DNA of 20,689 nucleotides from SYIM01 sp041182885 (GTDB lineage Bacteria > Pseudomonadota > Gammaproteobacteria > Burkholderiales > Burkholderiaceae_E). A model generated the notes under the pieces. That model searched no databases. It was given only the letters and a program-made list of their open reading frames with translations, and had not been told where the DNA came from. The DNA lies in assembly GCA_049423065.1 (NCBI GenBank), contig JBMSQB010000082.1, forward strand, positions 1 to 20,689, written 5' to 3'. Position numbers and translations under genes: made by a program. Shown here in pieces: positions 1-12,000 of the stretch. Numbering within the stretch: the stretch's first letter is position 1; every line of letters starts with the position of its first letter.

Positions 1-61
1 GGGTACCGTCATCCACCCAGAGTTGGGTGGGAAGCGAGGCGATGCTGGGTGGCGTTTGGCT
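1..61 (-). repeat. Start of a fourteenth sandwich-like repeat, cut by the window edge
   Basis: The residues P-P-S-I-A-S-L-P-T-Q-L-W-V-D-D-G-T match the opening of the twelfth repeat (P-P-A-M-T-Q-L-P-T-Q-I-W-V-S-D-Q-G-T, near 1075-1130). The repeat array therefore continues beyond the left edge. The frame is still open at position 2. Confidence 0.75.
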
Positions 62-3000
62 GCCCGACGACGAAGTCGTGGCTGCCGCATAGAACCAGCC
101 ATCAATTCGTTCGCTACCGGCGTAAAACTGCGAAGTGATCCAGGCTCCGGATCCATAAAACTTAATGTTCCCGGAGTACGCGAAATCGTAAAGCGAACTA
201 TTTGTTCCGGTAATGTAGATCCGATTCCCGGTACTCAGACCGTAGACTTCATGGAGCCCAACAAAGTCGCTCCCCACCTTACTCAAAATGTAATCGCCCC
301 ACACGTACATGTAAGAGGAGGGATTACCGTTGAAATTGCTGGCGGGCACATGGATCGGCACACCCTGCCCAGTATTCACAGTCACCTGCGACTGCGTCGT
401 CACTGACTGGCCACCGGGCTGTTCAACGGTGGCCACCACGCTCAGAGCGTAACTTTGACTCGGCGCGGCAACCGGTGTGAACTGAACCCTGCCATTTGTC
501 CCGCCCAGAATCGCGTTGACCTCGGCCACCGTACCGGTCAGGGTGAGCGAGGTCAGGTTCGATTGCCCGGTCACAGTAGAGCCATTCACGTCATGCCTGG
601 AGAGGCGGGCCGCGCTGCCCGCAGGCACAGAAACGGTGACCTTCACCGTACCCGAGCCGGCATAGCTCACCGCAGAGGGCAGGGTCAGGTTGGTGGCGAA
701 AATCGATGTCGAAGTGATGGTGCCCGGCAGCGTCAGGCTCGCGCCCTGGGCAGTCAGGTTCGCCGACCCGCTCGACACGCTCAAGTCCACCGTAGCGCTC
801 GCAACCGCGAAAGCATTGTCCGCCCGCGCTACCGAAACCGTGAGTGTGCCGCCTGACCCCAGGTAACGGACCGAACCCGACGTACCCGCAAGAAGCGCCT
901 GGATCAATGCAAGCGAGCCGGTGAGGCTGGCGGACTGAACCGCGGTCGCCAGCGCTGTGCCGGATGCATCGACGATGCTCAGGCCTTGACCGTTTGCCGG
1001 CGCGTTCGCCAGGCTCACCGTCAGCGTGTAGTTGCCAGTGTCCCCTGACAGGGTGGCGCCAGTGAACGCGAGCGGCACGGTGCCCTGATCGCTCACCCAA
1101 ATCTGCGTGGGCAACTGGGTCATCGCCGGCGGCGCCTGGGTGCCCGTGACGGTCTGGCTCGCTGTGATCGAAGCTGTGCTGCTCGTGCCCGTGGACCAAC
1201 CGCCTGAGCCCTCTCTATCGACCCGGTATGTGATGGTTGTGTTGGTTGTTCCTTTGTAATAAAGCCCCAGCTCTCTCAAATACTTGGGCAATGTATCGGT
1301 ATCGCCACGCAGCGTGAACGGGCTGGCGCTATCGATGCTGAGGATGCCTGGTGTCGTGTAGAGGAAATTCGCGAAGCTGCTGGAAGCCGTCACATCCCCG
1401 GAGGTCACCACCAGCCTCAGTTTGCCGGTCGGATTTGTAGCGGTGGGAATATTGAGCGTCGTCAGATAGAAAGGCTGCGTGTACAGCGCCACAAGCCCCT
1501 GGCTAAGCACCTGCCCCCCTTCGGCGGAGGTCGCGGTCGCTTTCACAACCAGGTTGGTCGTGGTGCCGGTGTAGGTGATCTTCCCCGTTGTAGAACCACT
1601 TAGAACGGCATTGATCTGCGACGCCGTGCCTGTGAGAGTGACTGAGCGTACCGATGTAACCGTCACAGTCGCAGCGGGCGCCGGAGACGTTTGCGAGTAG
1701 GCCAAGCCCTGCCCGTAATCCAGGAAAGTGCCATCAGGTACCGTCAAGGTGACGCTGACCGTGTTCGACCCTGAATAGGTGAGCGCATTTCCAAGAAGCA
1801 CGTTGGTCGTGCCTGAGGTCGCTGTGATCTGCGTGGGCAGACTGAGGCTCGCCCCCTGAACCGTTCGCGCCGCACCGGTGAAGCCGATCAGCACCTTGGA
1901 CTCTGCTCCGCCGCTCTTCACGGTGATGCTGGTTGCGGATCCTGAATAGCGAACATTGCCGCTATTGAAAAGGCCGTTCAGGTTTGTGGCACTGCCAGTG
2001 AATCGCGTGCCAATGTGCGCGTTGTTTAAGTCGGTAATCGCCGCCCAACTGACACCGGTATAAGACGCCGGCAGCACGAGTTGCGCAATCGGTGCGCTGA
2101 GATCAACCGTGAGCGTACCGCTGCCCTGGAATGCCTGGGCGCCGAACTTCAATGCAGGATGTGCGCCGGGAAAAGCGGCAACCGATACCGGCAAGGTCAT
2201 CATCGGAGCAAGCGTCTGAACATCGGCGCTTGCGACCGCGGTGACATCCAGACTGATCACCACCGCGGCTTTGCGGGTGGAATCGGAGGTCTGCGCGAGC
2301 GTCATGGTGAGCGCGCTGCCCTCACCCGTGTAAGACACCTTGCCGAAGGTTTTGAGCAAGTTCTCGAGGCCCTCGGCCGTACCAGCGAGCGACAGTTGCT
2401 GGGTATTCTGCCCCGACGCGGTGATGCCACTGGTACCGGTGAGATTCACTGAGAGGGAGCCCGACGTGATGGCAAGCGTCAACGTCAAATTGCCTGTGCC
2501 GCTGAAGTCGAGCGTGGAGAACACCAGATCGCTCGTGGTTCCACCAGTGATGTTCACCCCACGCGAGACGCTGACAATCGCTGGCGGCGCCACGGGTGTG
2601 GAGATATCCACCAGATCGACAACCGTTTCGACATAACGGGTGGACGATGCGGCGTCCTCGATTCGAACGGTGAGCGTTTGAGAACCCGCGCCGGTGAAGC
2701 GGATCGACCCATCGTCCATCAAGGTGTTGAGAACAGACGCGCTACCGGTGAGCGTGAGCGAAGTGGTCCCAGCGCCAGTCAGCTGAACGCCCTCCGCGGG
2801 CGGATTGTTGACTGCAAGCGATCCTGTCGCGACGCTCAGGATCAGCTTGGTTGCTGCACTGGTTGTGCCGAGCGCCGACGGTCCGAAATCCAGCGCACTC
2901 GCCACATTCGTGCTGATCGGCAGATACGCGGGAACCGACATGTAGGGCGACGTGGCGGCCGAGCTGGCCTGCAGCTGAACAGATCCCTGGGCGAACTGGG

Positions 3001-6000
3001 TACCCTTCTGCAAGACCACGGTGAGCGCCGTGCCGCTGCCCGTGTAAATCAGGTGCCCCGAACCCAGATAGCTGTTGAGTTCTGTCAGCGTACCGGTGAG
3101 CGCAAGCGTAGCTCCGCTGGCGTCGCTGGAGGGCAGCGAATCAAGCGCGGTATCGCGCGCAGTGAGCGACCCCGCCCCGACCGCGAGGGAGAGCGTGTAG
3201 GCACCGGATACCGTACCGCTCACCAGCTGCAGCGGCGACCCGAGAAGCACGAGCGCCGACGCGAGTGCAGGAGTGGTGGCGAGCGACTGTGGCAATGACA
3301 GGCCAAGCACCGGCAGCTGGCTGGTTTCGGTGAGGGTGACCCCGGTCAGAGCAACGCTGGCCTCTGCCGAGCGCTTGCCATCGGTGCTGGTGAGCGTCGC
3401 CTTCAGACTGCCAGCAGAGCCGGTATAGCGCACGAACCCGGATGCGAGATAGGCATTGAGCGTTGCGGCACTTCCCACCAACTGCACGCGATGGGCGTCG
3501 GCCAGGCTGTCGGTGAGTCCACCGTCCACCGCTTCCAGCACGCTTCCCGACGCTGCCTCAAGCAGCAACGTGAGCTGACCAACACCCGCCAGCGGGTCAG
3601 CGCCCAGGGTGACCGGCGAGGCGGTGCCAGGAACCACATACTGGGTCTGCGCCACCGTGAGTGCGGGCTGTGCGGCGATCGCAGCCACCAGCTGGCTGCT
3701 CGCGCTCAGCAGCGCCTTAGCGCCCAGCGTCAGGCTGGCTGAAAGCGCCACGTTGCCCACACCCTGGTAGGTCAGATGACCCGAGCCGAGATAGGCATTG
3801 AGCGCGGTGATCGTGCCGCTCAGACGCACACCCTGCGTCACCGTGCTGACCGTCAGGGATGACGCCGAATTCGCAGTGAGCGTACCGGTTGCTGCGGTGA
3901 GGGTGAGCGCGTAGGTCCCTTCAGCCGCATCGCCGCTCAACGCGGCGCCGATCACCAGCGGCGACGACGTGTTGGGCGTAATCGTGAGCGCCTGCGGCAG
4001 TCGCAACGCCATGGTTGCGGGTCCGCTCACACTTCCTTCGGCAGCGAGTGTGGTGATGAGGATGCTGCCCGTCACTGGCATGGTGCCAAGCAGCGCAATG
4101 CGCAACTCGCCATCAAAGCCCGTGTCATAGCGCACAGCGCCAGCCGTGCTGAAGAACGCATTGAGTGCTTCGGCGCTGCCGCTGAACCGCGTGGCGGTGT
4201 AAACGGTGGCATCCGCTGTCTTGGTGAAGCTCTGCCCGCTTGTCACCGTGATTCCGGCCGCGGGGGTGTCGCCACCACTCCACTGCAGTCTGGCGGCGGG
4301 GGCGAACACGTCCACGCTCAAGGTGCCCGCACCTGAAAATGCTGCGTTGCTCAGCACCAATGGGGCCCAGACACCCGGGGTGGTGTGAATTTCAGCCGGC
4401 AGCACCATCGCGCCACTGCTCACCGTGCTGGTGGGCTGAGTGGGTACCGCGAGCGGCATCACGGTTTCTGCCTTGAGCGCACCCGTACTGTCGGTGAGCC
4501 TGAGCCCGAGCGAGGTGGCCGCGCCCATGTAGCGCAGCCCCCCCGGTTGAGCGAGATAGCTCGCCAGGGCTGCAGCCTGTCCGGTGAGCGTCAGCCCCGT
4601 GGCAGTGCCCCCTGCAGCGACACCCTCCACGCTGCTGGCTGAAAGCGTTCCGGCCGCCGCGGTCACGAGGAGCGTGAGCTCGCCGGATCCGGACAGCTCG
4701 ACACCGGTGAACACCAGCTGCGAGGCCCGGTCGGGCGTGATGAAGAGGCGCCCCGGCAACTGCACAAACGCAGGGCCTGCCACCTGGCTGTCCGGCGCGC
4801 CAAACAGCGGGATTCGTGCAGTCGACGTGGCCTCACCCGATTTCACCTGAACCGTGAGGGCCTGATCCCCTGCAACGATATACGTCACCCGGCCCGGTGC
4901 GCTGAAGTACTGTCCCAACGCAAACGCCTTGCCCGTAAAGCTGCGCGACATGCTCTCGTTCGAGCCGGTGATCGCGATCCCCGACAGAGGCTGCGCCTGA
5001 AGACTGCTGCCGGCCTCGCCGGTGAGGGTGACGGTGATGGTGTTGGTGCCTGCGCCAAAGGCATCGGGCGGGAACACCACCTCACTGGGAATGCCCGGGC
5101 TCACGACGAGGCTGCCCGGGAGATTCAGCGGCGGACTGCTCGATGTCTGCGATGCGGTCTGATCCGCGCCATCAAGCTGGTCGATGATCTCGGGCTCACG
5201 CCCCGCGGTAAAGACACCGGGCACCACCGACATCAGCCGCGGCGTAACGATGGTGAGCGTCCCGGCAGCCTGCAGCGCATCAATCTGCGTCAAGCCCTCC
5301 GCACTCACGACAATGCCATCGCGCGCGCCAAGCGTCGTGCTCACCGCTCCACGCGGCAGGCTGGCGCCCGCAGCCGAGACCGGAAGACTCAGCGTGCTGT
5401 CGCTGTGCAGAATCAGCGTATTGGTTTGAAGCGCCGTGGCAAGGCTTGCCGCTGGCACGTGCACACGTGCCGCTCCCTCAACAAAATCGACACCTTCACC
5501 CAGTCGCAACGCACCACCCGAGCGGTATTCCGTGCGCTGTCGGCCGGTGAAGAGGCGACCGCTGCTGATGACGCCAGCCGCCACCACGCTCACCTCACCG
5601 AGATCGCTCTGAAGCGCATCGAGCGCGTTGCTCGCCAGGAGCGCGATATCCCCCAGAAGCGAGCTCAGGCTCACCGTCTGATTGGCGCCCGTGCGCAGCC
5701 GCGTCACCGTGAGCGCGCCCTCCGTCTGCAAGCTGACGGTGCCCGCTGCGCTGACATCCGTCACCTGCAGACCGCCCGGCGTGCCGCCCAGGTCATCAAG
5801 ATCGATGAGCGACATTGCGCCACTCGTGACACTGGCTGTGACACTGTCCACCGCTACGGTCAATGGCACCATGCTGGCCGCCGACAGGGTCAGCTTCTGC
5901 GCAACCAGCACCGGTGCGTTGCCCGCCAGACCCGCGCTCAGGCTGATCGCACCTGCTGCGCTCACACTCAGATCACTGCCAGCGGGCAGATTCGCAACGC

Positions 6001-9000
6001 GATCCGCCAGACGGGCAATGTGCGGCGCGGCGGCCACACGGCTGAGTTGCATCTGCCCGCCTGCGACCAAGGTGATCGCCGCGCCACCGCTGTCGATGGT
6101 CGACCCCGCAGACTGACGAATATCGCGTCCGGCCGTGAGCACGATCGCGCCGCCATTGTTGGCCACAGCGCCCTGACCTGCCCTCAGATCGGCATTCAGA
6201 ATCAGGTCGCTGGCCGCACCCAGCGCGGTAAGCGTGATGCCCCCCGCGCCAGCCTGGATGCCCACCCCGTCATCCAGCGCAGGGTCGCTCGTGACCGTGA
6301 TGCTGCCCGCAGCCGTCAGGAACACGCCGCCCGCAGTGCCGCTGCGAAGGCCACTCTGCTCAAGCGTCCAGAGCGGTGCGGTCAGGCCCGTGCTCATCAC
6401 CCGGTCGAGGCGAAGGTCAGCAACCGCCCCCACCTCGATCGCACCTTGGCTGTACAGGCGGACATCGCCCGTGCTGCCCGTGACCTGCGCCGATACCCGG
6501 TTCAACGACAGACGAAGCGCCTGCGCGTCGGTGGTTCCGCCAATGCCCGTACCCGCGCGCAGGAGCGCATCCGCGCCGCGAAGATCGGGCTCAGTGCTGC
6601 TTGCATTGGAAGCACGCGTGATCGAGCCGCCTGCGAGGAGACCCAGCCGCGAGCCATCAGCCTGAAGCGATCCATTGGCCAATCGGGCATCCAGTTGTCC
6701 GAGTTGCAGATCCGTGCCTGCCGACAGCCGAATGTTGCCGCCATGACTCTTTACGATTGCGCTCTGGGCCATGGTGAGCGCACCTGCAGCAGCCTCGAGG
6801 TGCATCGCACCGCGGCTGAGCACCACGCTATTTGAGCCGAGGCTCAGCGCCTGCCCCGCGAGCAGGCTCAAGCCCCCCTGGCTGACACTCACCGAGACAT
6901 CGTTGGCGACGCTGAGCGAACCCGTCGACCCTGCGTCAAGATAAGAGTCACGCACGAGCTCGACATCGCCCGCCAGGATCAGGAGACCCGCGCCATTTCG
7001 CAGGCTCGCCGAATGAGCCTCGAGCGTCTTCACGGTCAAGGTCTGACCGGGCTGCGACACATTGATCAGCGCAGCGTCGCCCGCCGCCTCGGCCTGCAAC
7101 TCGCTCGCCGCAATCTCGACAGCGTCCCCCCAGCGGCCCAGGGTTCCCACTGATCCGTTGACATTCAGCACAATCGAGCGGGCCTGCAGATCTGCGGCAG
7201 GGTCGCTCGCCCCCTGGCTGTCGAGCGCTTCGGCCACATTTCCCTGGTCGGTGATGAGACTGAGTGTGCCGCTGCCAGCGTCAATCGACGCGACCACCAT
7301 ACCGGATGCTGCGCGGATCGAGACATTGCCCCCCTGGGCTTCAGCATGGCTGGAGATCAACGCGCCCGCGACCTGCTCAAACGATTGCGCGCCAACGTTG
7401 ATTGCACCGCCCGCGTTGAACACGGCGGAGCCAGCGGCTTGCCACACCAGACCCTCAGGGGCCGACAGCGTCACGCTACCCAGCCCCGATGTGATGCTGC
7501 CTTCAAACAGCAGATCGCCGCCCTGCGCCGTGAGTTCGACCCGATTGAACGGATCGCTCTGCAGACCGATGTCGTCCGTCATCCGCAGACTGCCGGTCGT
7601 CTTGACGAGCAAGCGACCACGCGTGAGATCCGCCTGCGAGAGCGTCAGATCGCCTTCGTTCTCGACGTGGATGACAGCCTGTTGGCCGGTATAAGCCGAT
7701 GCTGCGAGCGTGTTGGCCTCCAGCTTGAGGGGCCGGACCAGGCTGCCCAGGTTGCGGGCGCTGTCCGGGTGGCTCAACTGACCAGACACCAGACGCACAT
7801 CGGTGCCCTTCACATGGACAACCGCGCTATCCACGCTACGCTCCGACGCGAGAATTTCGCCTGCGCGCGCGATCAGTGTGACTGCGCCCGCCGCCCCCAC
7901 GCCGGTTGATGCAACCCCCGCGAGCCACAGGTCTTCTGTGAGCTCCTCGAGCCTGACCGGGCCAGCAGCCTGCACCTTCACCACGGCCAGATTGGAGGTG
8001 ACATCGATCGGAAGCGCCGAGCCACCCGACAAGTCGATCCGCCCGCCACTTGTGAGGCTCAGATCATTTCCAGCACGCAACAGCCAGTTTTGCTTAGGCG
8101 GCAACAGGCTCACGGTTTCGCCCGGGTCGGACGCCGACACGCCATCATCATTCAGGAGATCAGATCTCGCCGAAATCACACCGCCCGCGCGCATGCTGAG
8201 CGCCCCGCCTGCGTTGACCCCGATCAGACTCTGAATGCCGGGCTGGCTCGCGGACCGGTCAATCAACAGATCGCCAACCGCGTCGAACTCGCCGCGTCCT
8301 CCCAGGCTCGCAGCCACCGTCATGTCGCCGCCCGCCGTGAAGCGACCCTCCCCGCCTGCACGAGCTCCGACCACCATGTCGCCGGCCGCATCGAACCGAA
8401 CCTTTGCCCCGGTCTGCGTGGTGAGGTTCAAATCGGCGCCGGCCTTGAACTGGCCCTCACCGCCTGTGATTGCGGTACCGGTCAAACCGCCACCCGCTGC
8501 GAAATCGAACGCGGCCACCGCAGCGGTCTGCGCATCCACCGTCAGATTGCCGCCCGCTTGCAGCAGGGTTGTTCCGCCCGACCGAACGTCAACCGACAGG
8601 TTGCCCTGCGCCGAGAGGACAGCCACGCCGCTGGTATGCGCGTCAACCTTGCCGCTTGCCTGAACATCGAGATCGTCGCCAGCTCGCAAGATGACGCTCA
8701 GGAGCTTGCGGCCGTCTTCCACCCACTGGCCCGACACCACTTGAACGAGGCCGGCGGTACTTCGGAGAATGGGAACATTGCCCGGGACGGCATCATTCGC
8801 AGTGACTTTCCGCCAGAGCGCGGTATCGGAGAAGCGGCCTGCGGTCGACACGTCGATCTTTGCGTTCGGGCCGAGGTAAACATAATGCTCGAACCTGAGA
8901 TCGATCACGTCCGACGGCCGGGCCCGGCTCAGGAGCGTTCCCTGTTCGGGGGTGAGGGCTGCGAAATTCATCGGATCAGTGATCGTCACCTGCCCGGACG

Positions 9001-12000
9001 CCTCACCCAACCCGTACTTCACGCCTGCCGGGCTCGGTGCGGAGGGGTCCCCCGAGCGCAGCTCCACGTTGGCCGCCTGCACATTGAGGCGCTCACCCCC
9101 GGCGGCCGATGCCGTGGCACCCGCATGCGGAGCAAGCATTGCAAGCAGATCACTTGCGGGTTGGTAGGCAACCCACGCCTGCGCAGCCGCCCTGCTGCCA
9201 ACGCCCGCTGATTGGAACTCTTCATCGGTAAAGCCACTTGCGCGCAGCACGTCAAGCTGGGATGCAGTGATGGCCTCGCGCCCGATTTCATCGAGCGCGT
9301 CAAGAATGGCGCCCGCGAGCGCGGTGAGCATCACATCGCCCGCACTGGAGGCGATCGACGCCCCGGTCCATCCGCTGGGCGCGGTCAGCCTCAGGTCGCC
9401 ATCGGTCTCCTTGATGTCGACAAGGTCCGATGCGCGCGCGCTCACGCCGCCGCCCATCCCATTGCTGTCGAGATTGACGCGCACGCCGCCAGCGCCGCCA
9501 TCGAGCGTGACCTGCTTGCCGATGATGCTCGGTTGGGTGATGCTCGGTTGGGTATCGCTCGGGCTGAAGGACTCCATGCCGCGCGCCGACTGAACCGACA
9601 CGTCGTACACGAGGTCGATATTGTCTCCGACCGCCGGTTGGAGGGCATCGCTCGGCCTGGCTGCAATGATCGAGCCGATTTTCAGTTCGAAATCGCTGTC
9701 TGGCCCGGTACCGGCCAGATTCCTGATCCCGACATCACCCCATGCCTCGATATCGAGCGGCCCCACCGGGCTCGTCACCGTGAGCGTCACACCGCTGTGG
9801 GCGCGAATGCTGGGCATTGTCCCGCTGAGGAGCACACCACTGCTCGCCGTCAGTTCGCCGGCCGACACGAGGCTGCGCTTCACCGCGGTGTCGGCATCAC
9901 CCGGGGCGCTTCCAAAGGAGATGCTGCCCTGCAGGAACAGCTTGCCCGGCGTAACAATGTTGACGCTTGGCTTGTCGGCACCTGCCACCGGCGCTACGGT
10001 CACAGGCCGATCTGCCCGAAGGCCGTAGGTGTAGAAGTCCTTCAGTCCAGTGACCGTCGTGACCTTGGTCGTGATGACCCGCTCCCTCATCCAGCCACCG
10101 CCCGTGGTCGTCACGTCGGTGTCTACTTCCTGATTTTCAAAGTCGCTCTCAAAGGTGTTGGTGTCCTTCTTGGGGTCCCATTCGGCAGCTTTGCCGGAAG
10201 TGTCCGTCCATTTGATCGCGGCTTTGTCAGTCGCCTTGTAGACTCCGTCGACCAGCTTGCCCCCGGTGAGCTGCTGATTGAACTTCCAGAGCGAGCCGTT
10301 GCTGAAGTCCGTCAGCGGGAACTGCACCGCACCCGTCGAACCCACGTAGGTGTAGAGCTTGTTGGTCTTGACATCTCTGACGAGCGACTTGTTCTGAATC
10401 AGTTCAACCGCCAGATTCCTCTTTTGCTGATACTCGGCAAAGAACTTCACACTCGGTGCCAAGGTCCCGAAGAGCTTCTCGATCTCGTCGGCTCGCATTA
10501 CCAGTTGCGATTCAAGCAGCGGCTCGCCGTCTGTCATCCGCGTGACTGTGGAGACCGCCGCCTTGTCAGGCACCATCCAGTCCCAATTGATGCCGATCAG
10601 GTTGAAGCTCTTATCCTCGAAGACCTCGTACTTTGTGCTCGTTTTCGCCTGGCCCAGCGTCCAGACATAGAAGCGTCCGGGTTCTGGCTGATAAACCAAT
10701 GGCTTTTCCAGGCTCGCCTGATTGCCGGATTTTTTTCCGGTGGAGTCGTAGACGATGCTGCTCAACCCGTTGCTCTGTTTGAGCGTTCCAACGAACGTTT
10801 CCTGGGTGTAGCCTCCATCCTTGAAGGTGTACACCTCGCGCTTGAGCGTCGCGGTGTCAGTGACGGTGACCGTACCGGTCCGATTGATCGAGGCGTCGAT
10901 CACACCCGTTGCCAGGTCATAGCTGCTCTTGTTCTGAATGTTCACCGCGGCGTAGCCGCTCGCCACCTTGATCGCACCGTTGCCGGTGTTGATGATGGTG
11001 CCGGTCAGGTTGACAACCCCTCCAGCGGGCTTGATGTCGTCGAGCGTGATGAGCCGCTTGTTGGTGTCGACATAGCCATTCAACGCAGTTCGGTGCTCGG
11101 AGCTGATCGTGAGGCCTGGCAGCAACTGGCCCCCGTTGTCGAAGAATTGAGACGATGTCTTAGGGGCAAAGTTTTTGTCGATGAGGAGGTCAACCCGGTC
11201 GATACCCGATTGAATCGTGCCGTCAAGATTCAGAAAGCGCGCGTTGATATCGACCGTGCCCATGGCGAAAATCATGGACCCGGTACGAACGGGATCGTCA
11301 ATCGCATCCAACAACTGCTCAAGACGCGGGTCCGTCGCATTGGCATACGGACTGCGACGGAGCGTTCCGTCGCTTGTCCGCACGTCATTACCAAACAGCC
11401 CGGTGAAATTCACGTACTGCCGGGGATCGGCACCCGCGTGGAACCAGTTGTCGCTCGACAGATTGAAGTCACCCGCCGCGCTGATATTGAGACGTGCGCC
11501 CCGAATCGTGCCGGTCACGCTCACGCTGCCGTCATAGTTGGTGAGCCTCACCTCGCCGCTGTCATTTTCGATCTGACCGCGAACATAGAGGTTCTGCGGC
11601 GCATCCGGAAACTTCAAGGTTCCCAGGCTGCCCTGATTGCCGTAATAGGTCAGGGGATAGGCATCCTGCTCGATGTTGATGACACTTGAACCTGCGCCTC
11701 CCGGCGTCCCCAACGCGCCATTGTTGAAGTAGGTTGTCCCGGGCTGAAGCGTGACCAGGGCATTGCCCTTCGTGACCACCCGCTGGTTGCGATCGATGGC
11801 AACGTCGTTGATTTCGAGGGAAAACAGACTGTGATTCTCGACCAGAATATCGGCCTCAGAATGCGCAATCAGCCGACCCCCAGCCATCGCCTTGTCAAGG
11901 GCCTCGCGCGAAGCGCGCAATGCGTCATCCGCCTTTTTGACCGCAGCAGCCCGCGCGTCACCGTCCAACTCCGCCGGCAGGGATGCGGAGCTTGCTGAAA

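Noticed and set aside
591..1199. Minus-strand open frame of 202 codons in another frame
   Set aside because: Out of frame with the repeat protein; its translation is His/Arg/Gly-rich with no repeat signature, while the correct frame gives repeats 12 and 13.
5405..6835. Plus-strand open frame of 476 codons
   Set aside because: Arg/His/Gln-rich low-quality translation with no domain, overlapping the coherent beta-helix coding on the other strand; a shadow.
9212..11689. Plus-strand open frame of 825 codons
   Set aside because: It lies opposite the continuous minus-strand frame, its translation has no repeats or recognisable domain and is rich in Arg, His and Ala, as antisense frames of GC-rich genes usually are. 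The minus frame explains the DNA fully.
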